In this document: one piece after another, positions 47,819 through 53,237 of the stretch
How positions within the stretch are numbered: the stretch's first letter is position 1
How the letters are laid out: each line of letters opens with the position of its first letter
Assembly: GCA_030730585.1 (NCBI GenBank)
Contig: JANQUV010000058.1
Span: forward strand, 1-53,237
Length of the DNA: 53,237 nucleotides
Origin: Haliea sp.
GTDB taxonomy: Bacteria; Pseudomonadota; Gammaproteobacteria; Pseudomonadales; Halieaceae
Reading direction: 5' to 3'
The notes under the pieces: model-generated
The model's input: only the letters and a program-made list of their open reading frames with translations
Told to the model about the DNA's origin: nothing
Database searches by the model: none
Made by a program: the position numbers and the translations under genes

Positions 47819-48496
47819 ATGTCGCGTTTAACCATAACCGGGCTGCTGCTGGCGAGTACTGTGCTGGTGGGCTGTGTGAGTGCGCCGCAAGTCACTGATG
47901 ACGGGCTGGCGCGGGTGGATGGCTTCCGCTTTGCCGACGTATACGTCCGGCCCGGCGCTGACCTGTCTCACTACCAGCACCTCGAAGTGACCGATTGCCA
48001 GGTCGCTTTTCGCAAGAACTGGTTGCGTGACCAGAACCGTGATAGCCGCAGCGTAAGCACACGCCTACGGCAGGATGATGTCGACCGCATCCGCAGCGAA
48101 GTCGGCACTGCCTGTAATACCGAATTTCGTGCTGCATTAGAAAAGGCGCCCGCCTATCCGCTGGTGGATGTGCCTCCGGAAGGTGAAGATACCCTGATCC
48201 TGCAGCCGGCTATCGTGAACCTGGATATCAATGCTCCGGATGTGCAGTCTGCGGCTCGCATGCGCAGCTACACTACCTCAGCCGGTGAGATGACGCTGGT
48301 GCTGGAAATGGTCGATGGTGCCACCGGCGAGGTGCAGGCGCGCATTGTGGATCGGCGCCGCGGCGTCGACCAGGGTACTTTACAGTGGACCAGCAGTGTC
48401 ACTAACCGGGCAGAGTTCAACCGCACCTTGAAGCGCTGGGCCGATTTGCTCCGTGACGGTCTGGACCGGGTGCGCGCTGGGTCTGACGCAGCTTAA
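47819..48496 (+). CDS. DUF3313-like lipoprotein
   Basis: A 225-residue protein with a lipobox VLVGC (C19), so probably lipid-anchored. The mature part, such as RFADVYVRPGADLSHYQ, LQPAIVNLDINAPDV and TTSAGEMTLVLEMVDGATGE, resembles the DUF3313 family. No catalytic motif is seen. It is preceded by a 76-nt gap and followed closely by a small phosphatase gene. Confidence 0.7.
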   Translation: MSRLTITGLLLASTVLVGCVSAPQVTDDGLARVDGFRFADVYVRPGADLSHYQHLEVTDCQVAFRKNWLRDQNRDSRSVSTRLRQDDVDRIRSEVGTACNTEFRAALEKAPAYPLVDVPPEGEDTLILQPAIVNLDINAPDVQSAARMRSYTTSAGEMTLVLEMVDGATGEVQARIVDRRRGVDQGTLQWTSSVTNRAEFNRTLKRWADLLRDGLDRVRAGSDAA

Positions 48497-48524
48497 CAAG
48501 GCGAGTGGTTTGGAGAGAAGTGTA

Positions 48525-48926
48525 ATGAAAATTGTCAAAGTGACGCCTGAGGTCGCGGTGTCCGAACAGGTCAACCTGGATGATGTGCCTGCCATTGCGG
48601 CGGCGGGCTACGCGGTGCTGATGAACAATCGGCCGGACGGTGAAAGCCCCGGGCAGCCGACGTCAGCAGAATTTGCCGCAGCGGCAGCGCAGAACGGGCT
48701 GCAGTATGTTTATTATCCCATTAACGGCATGAACTTTCCGGGCCCAAACCTCTCGGCGGTGGCGGCAGCCTTCGACAACGCCCAGGGGCCGGTGTTGGCG
48801 TTTTGTCGCAGTGGTACGCGCTCCATTAATCTTTGGGTTGCGAGCCGTTCACCGGCCGAGCTGCCGCCGGCCTTGGAGCTTGCGCGTAGCCTGGGCTACG
48901 ACCTGTCGATGGTCGGTCAGCGCTGA
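48525..48926 (+). CDS. TIGR01244-type sulfur transferase/phosphatase-like protein
   Basis: A 133-residue protein with a cysteine phosphatase-like loop, FCRSGTRSINLW, and the family pattern MNNRPDGESPGQPTSAEF. It resembles the N-terminal domain of Blh-type proteins, often called beta-lactamase hydrolase-like. The ATG at 48525 has GGAG about 9 nt upstream; an in-frame upstream start inside the lipoprotein gene is less likely. Physiological role is unknown. It is 2 nt from the NUDIX gene. Confidence 0.75.
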   Translation: MKIVKVTPEVAVSEQVNLDDVPAIAAAGYAVLMNNRPDGESPGQPTSAEFAAAAAQNGLQYVYYPINGMNFPGPNLSAVAAAFDNAQGPVLAFCRSGTRSINLWVASRSPAELPPALELARSLGYDLSMVGQR

Positions 48927-48928
48927 TT

Positions 48929-49693
48929 GTGACAGCCAAGTCCGGTGAGGCTAGCGCCCGTATAGCCGCCTCGCAGGCGAGCGAACCTGCTGTTGCTGAA
49001 GCGCGCCCGGCGAGTACCGTAGTTCTGCTGCGCGATTCCCCCGCTGGCTTGGAAACTCTGCTTTTGCGGCGTAACAAGGCCTTGTTGTTTGCCGGCGGGT
49101 TTTGGGTTTTTCCCGGCGGTGCGCTGGAAGCCGCAGACTGGGAGCAGGCCGCGGGCAATGAAGGTGAGGCCACACGTATTGCCGCAGCCCGGGAGGCGGA
49201 GGAAGAGTCCGGCCTCCGGCCGGCTGCGGAAAATATGGTCCTCATCAGCCACTGGACCACCCCGGTGGTGGAACCCAAGCGTTTTTCGACCTGGATCTAT
49301 GCCGCCCCCGTGGCTCCGGACATGGCGGTAAAAATAGACGGTAGTGAGATTCATGCGTCGCGCTGGATAGGCGTGGCTGAGGCAGTGCGCGAGCACGATG
49401 CAGGACAGCTAGGGGTGTTGCCACCCACCTACATCACCTTGTGTGATCTCGCCCGCTACTCCTGTGTGGAAGAATTGCTGCGCGTTGAACGTTCACGTCC
49501 ACCCCAGTCGGTGTTCCCGCGTTTCTGCCGCGGCAATGGCAATGTTTTCGTTATGTTTCGGGGCGACGCCGGGTACGAAAGCGGGGAGGGCGAATGCCCG
49601 GGGGCTCGCCACCGGGCGGTATTGGAAGGCGAGCGATGGCGCTATGTATATGAGAATGTTGCCGCCGAATACCCGAGCTTGATAGGCCCCTGA
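48929..49693 (+). CDS. NUDIX hydrolase (NUDT19-like)
   Basis: A 254-residue hydrolase. The NUDIX box is spread by an insertion: FPGGALEAADWEQA, then AAAREAEEESGLRP, which fits NUDT7/NUDT19-type enzymes acting on CoA-like or dinucleotide substrates. The N-terminal 25 residues are Ala/Ser-rich and may not be real; the start is GTG 48929 but a later one is possible. The gene is packed between the phosphatase-like and cytochrome b genes. Confidence 0.82.
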   Translation: MTAKSGEASARIAASQASEPAVAEARPASTVVLLRDSPAGLETLLLRRNKALLFAGGFWVFPGGALEAADWEQAAGNEGEATRIAAAREAEEESGLRPAAENMVLISHWTTPVVEPKRFSTWIYAAPVAPDMAVKIDGSEIHASRWIGVAEAVREHDAGQLGVLPPTYITLCDLARYSCVEELLRVERSRPPQSVFPRFCRGNGNVFVMFRGDAGYESGEGECPGARHRAVLEGERWRYVYENVAAEYPSLIGP

Positions 49694-49699
49694 GCAACT

Positions 49700-50383
49700 A
49701 TGGAGTCCTCACCAAGCGCCACGCAAACCCCGCCTCGCCACCCCTTGTGGGATTGGCCGACGCGCCTGTTTCACTGGTCCCTGCCCATACTGTTGCCACT
49801 CGCCTGGTGGACGGCGGAAGAGGGCCAGATGGAGCGCCATCAGTGGATCGGCTATACCGTGCTGGTGTTGGTGGTTTTTCGGATTGGCTGGGGGCTTATC
49901 GGCAGCCGTCACTCCCGGTTTGCGGATTTCGTGCGCGGCCCGCGAACGGCGTACCGTTACCTTCGTGGCCGGTTTCCCGCCGGAGCAGGGCACAACCCGT
50001 TGGGCGGTTGGTCTGTAATGGTGCTACTGCTGCTGCTGTTAACTCAGGCTGTGAGCGGTTTGTTCAACAGCGACCGCATTCTGTTTGATGGGCCGTTTTA
50101 CCACGCGGTTGATGGTGCCACGCGAGATTCTCTCGGGGTGGTGCATGAGTGGGCTTTCAATGGGTTGCTGGCGATGATTGCGCTGCATCTGCTAGCTGTG
50201 GCCTGGCATCAATGGCGGCTGGGCGAGAAGTTACTGCAGGCGATGCTGTGGGGGCGAGCCGAGGGTCGAGATGGCCAAGCGCCAGCTGTAGGGCTATGGC
50301 GCGCGGTGGTGCTTGTTGCCTCACTCTGTGCGTTACTTTGGTGGTTGTTGCAGCAAGCTCCACCAGCACCGAGGATGTGGTAG
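49700..50383 (+). CDS. Cytochrome b561-like membrane protein
   Basis: A 227-residue membrane protein with about five hydrophobic segments. Haem-ligand histidines are likely those in RLFHWSLP, ERHQWIGYT, VVHEWAFN and LHLLAVAWHQW, the pattern of the cytochrome b561/b6 domain family that carries electrons in the inner membrane. It faces a cytochrome c' gene 45 nt away on the other strand, an arrangement known for b561-c' pairs. Partner and electron donor are inferred only. Confidence 0.82.
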   Translation: MESSPSATQTPPRHPLWDWPTRLFHWSLPILLPLAWWTAEEGQMERHQWIGYTVLVLVVFRIGWGLIGSRHSRFADFVRGPRTAYRYLRGRFPAGAGHNPLGGWSVMVLLLLLLTQAVSGLFNSDRILFDGPFYHAVDGATRDSLGVVHEWAFNGLLAMIALHLLAVAWHQWRLGEKLLQAMLWGRAEGRDGQAPAVGLWRAVVLVASLCALLWWLLQQAPPAPRMW

Positions 50384-50428
50384 CCGCGGAGCCTCTGGCG
50401 GCTCCGCGATTCCCAAGGCAAGCACCCG

Positions 50429-50908
50429 CTAGTACAAGTAGTCTTTTGACTTGTACTCGTCGTGGCAGGCTTTGCAGGTTTGGCCTACAGCGCCCACCTG
50501 TTCACCGATGGCTGCGCGATCACCTGTTTTTACCGCAACGTTCAAGGTTTCAACGGCGGCCTGCATATCGGTAAGCTTCTGTGCGAAGTCGTCACGATTT
50601 TCCCAAATTGCCGGCTTGGCGCGGGTGGTGCCTTTGTCGGAGCCATCGGGGAAGCCACGCAGCACGTTCAGGGTGCTGACAGCGCTTAAGTCATCGGCAA
50701 AACCCTGTAGCTGCTCCTGGTTCCAGGGCATTTCACCCTTGAGCATGGCACCGATTGGGCTGAAATTTGCACCCACCAGCGCAAAGTAGGACTGGCGGTA
50801 GGATTGGGGGAACTCGTTTTCGTTGAGGTGCGACAAGGCCAGCGGCGACAGGGCCAAGGCAGCAACGGATGCCAAGATGGCAGCCTGTTTGCGAACTGAA
50901 ATGCTCAT
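50429..50908 (-). CDS. Cytochrome c'
   Basis: A 159-residue class II cytochrome c. A signal peptide ends near ALSPLALS. The haem-attachment motif CKACH (C145, C148, H149) sits near the C-terminus, as normal for the four-helix-bundle c' type. The mature part is about 135 residues, with MLKGEMPWNQEQLQGFADDL in the helices. It could bind NO or accept electrons from the neighbouring cytochrome b. It is convergent with that gene. Confidence 0.9.
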   Translation of the reverse strand: MSISVRKQAAILASVAALALSPLALSHLNENEFPQSYRQSYFALVGANFSPIGAMLKGEMPWNQEQLQGFADDLSAVSTLNVLRGFPDGSDKGTTRAKPAIWENRDDFAQKLTDMQAAVETLNVAVKTGDRAAIGEQVGAVGQTCKACHDEYKSKDYLY

Positions 50909-51109
50909 GATGCTTTCTCCTGATTATGCGCTCTTTCAATCCTATAGGGGTCTGTGCCTTGCTGGCAAGCGGGCGGTAGGGGATTTGTTCAAGTACTAGG
51001 TGAGCACTTCGACCAATTTTTTGAACTTGTCTTGTGTAACGGGAATGCCGCCTGCGGAAATGGCGGCCCAGTGGGCTACCATGTGCAGCTTATTGAGATG
51101 AGGTGTTAC

Positions 51110-52822
51110 ATGAGCGCGCAGCAGTGGGATTACAGTTTTGACGTAGTGGTGGTGGGGTCCGGCAACGGTGGCCTAACCGCAGCACTGTGCAGTTATGAAA
51201 TGGGTACACGTGATGTGGTGGTGGTCGAGAAGTCCGACCTGTACGGCGGCACCAGCTCGATTTCGGGCGGTGGGGTGTGGATTCCCTGTAACCGCTACGC
51301 CAAGGAGGCGGGCGCCAGTGATTCCCTGGCCAATGCGCGCACTTATTTGCGCCAGCTGATCACCGAGGAAGAAGTTCCCGACTACCAGCTAGATGCCTTT
51401 CTGGAAAATGGCCCGAAGATGGTTGATTTTTTGCACGAGCGAACGCAAATGCGTTACGTGACGCTTGAGCACTATCCCGACTACTACACCAATCTTGAGG
51501 GTGCCATGGTGGGGCACCGCTCCATGGAGCCGGAAACCTTTGCCGCCAGCGAGCTGGGTGAAGAGTGGCGCCGGCTGCGGCGCACCCACCCGATGATGCA
51601 TCTCGGTGGCCTCATTGGCTTCACGCAAGTGGAGGCGGCTCTGTTGATTGGGCAGCAGCCGGGCTGGTGGAAAACCGCCGCCAAGCTGGTAGCCGCATAC
51701 ATTGCCGATATCCCTTGGCGGCTGAAGGACAAATACCACCGTCGCCTGGCGACCGGTTGCGCGGGTGTTGCCCGGCTGCGCGCCTCCATGCAAGACCGCG
51801 ACATTCCGCTGTGGCTGAATACACCAATGCGCAAGGTGATTGATGAAGATGGCGTCGTCACCGGCATTGAAGTCACCCGCAATGGCGAAACCGTGCGTAT
51901 TCAAGCGCGCAAGGGAGTCATCCTCGCAGCCGGAGGCTTTGAGCACAATCAGGCTATGCGCGAGCAGTACTTGCCCCAGCCAACCGACCACCGCTGGAGC
52001 GCCGGAACCCTCGACAACACCGGTGATGCCATCCTGGAAGGTCAGCGCTTGGGCGCCAAGATGCATCGTTTGGGTGAAGCGTGGTGGTGTAATACCATTT
52101 CCGTGCCGGGTGAAGCCATTCCCCGCCTGAGCATCATGGAAAAGTCCTACCCGGGTTCGATTGTGGTGAACCCTGCAGGGGAGCGCTTCAGCAACGAATC
52201 GCAGAACTACATGGCGTTTCAGCAGGAAACCTTCGCCAAGCACAGTGAGGAAAACCCCTGTAACCCCAGCTGGCAGATATTCGATGCCAGTTTCCGTGCG
52301 CGCTATTTTGTCGGCCCGCTATATAACAGCGCCTTCCGCCCCGACTGGGCGCTGCCCAAACGCTACGAGGCAGAAGGCTTCTTTGCCAAGGCTGATACCA
52401 TCCCGGAGCTGGCCAGCAAAATTGGCGTTGACCCTGCGGGACTGTTAGCCACTGTCACCAAAATGAATGGCTATGCCGTCACCGGTATAGACCCCGATTG
52501 CCAGCGCGGTGATTCTGCCTACGACCGTTACTACGGTGACCCCCGCTTCAGTCCCAACCCGTGCCTGGCGGCTATCGACAAGCCACCGTACTACGCCATG
52601 AAGGTTGACCCGGGTGACTTTGGGACGCAGGGCGGCATGGTGTGTAACGCCGATGCCCAGGTGCTGCGCGAAGACGGCTCGGTGATTCAGGGCCTGTACG
52701 CGATTGGCAACTGCAGCGCGCCCACGCTGCCGTGCTACCCCGGCCCCGGCTCAACCTTGGGCCCGGCGATGACCTTTGCCTACCAGGCGGCGAAAGCGAT
52801 TACCGGCTACCGCGAAAGCTGA
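51110..52822 (+). CDS. FAD-dependent 3-ketosteroid dehydrogenase-like protein (KstD family)
   Basis: A 570-residue flavoprotein. FAD is bound by VVVVGSGNGGLTAALCSYE; EKSDLYGGTSSISGGGVWIP is the succinate-dehydrogenase-type loop. The C-terminal CYPGPGSTLGPAMTFAYQA aligns with the active-site Tyr and Gly of 3-oxosteroid delta-1-dehydrogenases. The ATG at 51110 has TGAGG 6 nt upstream; the in-frame stretch before it is not conserved. It may act on a steroid or a similar cyclic ketone. No other steroid genes are in view, so substrate is uncertain. Confidence 0.85.
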   Translation: MSAQQWDYSFDVVVVGSGNGGLTAALCSYEMGTRDVVVVEKSDLYGGTSSISGGGVWIPCNRYAKEAGASDSLANARTYLRQLITEEEVPDYQLDAFLENGPKMVDFLHERTQMRYVTLEHYPDYYTNLEGAMVGHRSMEPETFAASELGEEWRRLRRTHPMMHLGGLIGFTQVEAALLIGQQPGWWKTAAKLVAAYIADIPWRLKDKYHRRLATGCAGVARLRASMQDRDIPLWLNTPMRKVIDEDGVVTGIEVTRNGETVRIQARKGVILAAGGFEHNQAMREQYLPQPTDHRWSAGTLDNTGDAILEGQRLGAKMHRLGEAWWCNTISVPGEAIPRLSIMEKSYPGSIVVNPAGERFSNESQNYMAFQQETFAKHSEENPCNPSWQIFDASFRARYFVGPLYNSAFRPDWALPKRYEAEGFFAKADTIPELASKIGVDPAGLLATVTKMNGYAVTGIDPDCQRGDSAYDRYYGDPRFSPNPCLAAIDKPPYYAMKVDPGDFGTQGGMVCNADAQVLREDGSVIQGLYAIGNCSAPTLPCYPGPGSTLGPAMTFAYQAAKAITGYRES

Positions 52823-52824
52823 CC

Positions 52825-53237
52825 CTATGGCGTGAGCCAGCGCAGCGCGTAAACCAGCGTTGCACTGGCTGCTCCCCAAGAACCCAGCACCCGCAGCGCA
52901 ATACGCTGCCAGCCTTTTGAGGCACGCTCACTCAGGTCGGCAACCAGCAGCAAGCAGGCGAAAGCCCCCAGTGCCGTGCCCGCGAGGGTTGCGGCGTGTG
53001 GCCCCAGCGCCATCCCCTCTGGTGCTGAGTCCAGCGCCAACAACAGTGCTACTGCCGCCCCAGCCACAGGAAACAGGGCCGTGGGAAGGCGCAATTGAAG
53101 TACGACCAGCAAGCCGGTGACTGCAGACGCCACGAGTAACAGTGGCTCCTGGCTGCCGCCCAAACGCGTACCCGACAGAGCTAGCCCCACCAGCAGCGCC
53201 GGTAAAAACCCGAGATAGGTTCTGCGCACTGCCGCCA
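52825..53237 (-). CDS. Partial HupE/UreJ-like membrane protein
   Basis: The last 137 codons of a gene whose start lies outside the window; no in-frame stop precedes the window edge, so a GTG at 53229 is not required. Four or so hydrophobic segments and a helix-rich pattern (LLLVASAVTGLLVVLQLRLP, LAGTALGAFACLLLVAD) resemble the C-terminal part of HupE/UreJ-type accessory proteins. The match is by pattern only. It ends 2 nt from the KstD-like gene. Confidence 0.45.
   Translation of the reverse strand, partial: AAVRRTYLGFLPALLVGLALSGTRLGGSQEPLLLVASAVTGLLVVLQLRLPTALFPVAGAAVALLLALDSAPEGMALGPHAATLAGTALGAFACLLLVADLSERASKGWQRIALRVLGSWGAASATLVYALRWLTP

Noticed and set aside
51389-52243. 284-codon minus-strand frame in the KstD-like gene
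   Set aside because: Antisense to a well-supported flavoprotein, without signals.

Overview
The window looks like a stretch of chromosome from a marine-type gammaproteobacterium. The basis is gene order: nadB divergent from rpoE(algU)-mucA-mucB-rseC-mucD-lepA-lepB-rnc-era-recO-acpS, then cysM-relA-mazG, with ygfZ/sdhE/ygfX on the other side of nadB. This is close to the Pseudomonas aeruginosa arrangement. Accessory genes (F420 biosynthesis, a KstD-like flavoprotein, a Rieske oxygenase remnant, a type II truncated haemoglobin) would fit a Halieaceae/Spongiibacteraceae-like lineage. That placement is inference; there is no rRNA here to test it. No tRNA, rRNA, CRISPR array or insertion sequence was seen.

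Region 1 (1-7.7 kb, minus strand): an operon of a short-chain dehydrogenase and a PQQ-dependent dehydrogenase, followed by a large DUF1631-GGDEF-EAL protein that overlaps a LuxR-type regulator. The GGDEF motif is degenerate (EQDSF) while the EAL residues look mostly intact, suggesting a c-di-GMP phosphodiesterase or sensor.

Region 2 (7.9-13.5 kb, plus strand): the most striking part. It is a compact coenzyme F420 operon: npdG-cofE-cofD and one gene fusing CofC, CofG and CofH (about 1086 aa). Every junction is a 4-nt ATGA/GTGA overlap if the best start of the fusion is used. This puts the F420 side-chain and chromophore steps plus an F420:NADP oxidoreductase in one transcription unit, divergent from the PQQ/SDR operon.

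Region 3 (13.5-20.5 kb): ung convergent on ygfZ, sdhE and ygfX, then a sulfatase, a CBS-domain protein and a small membrane protein that sit inside the otherwise conserved ygfX-nadB neighbourhood, then nadB.

Region 4 (20.7-35.7 kb): the sigma-E envelope-stress operon with its anti-sigma and periplasmic regulators and protease, followed by translation, secretion, RNA processing and repair genes (lepA, lepB, DUF4845, rnc, era, recO, acpS), cysM, the stringent-response synthetase relA, mazG and adk. pdxJ and rlmD, which often sit in these blocks, are absent.

Region 5 (35.9-40.9 kb): an AlgP-like lysine/alanine-rich histone-H1-like protein with a strong intrinsic terminator, then tsaB-uppP, an M18 aminopeptidase and trpS.

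Region 6 (40.9-45.5 kb, minus strand): a TonB-dependent receptor directly behind a group II truncated haemoglobin, outer-membrane phospholipase A, and a Rieske oxygenase alpha subunit that has lost its N-terminus and one Rieske half-motif.

Region 7 (45.9-53.2 kb): purC, a TauE/SafE permease, a DUF3313-like lipoprotein, a TIGR01244-type phosphatase, a NUDIX hydrolase, a cytochrome b561-like protein facing a cytochrome c', a KstD-like flavoprotein and a partial membrane protein (HupE/UreJ-like) running off the end.
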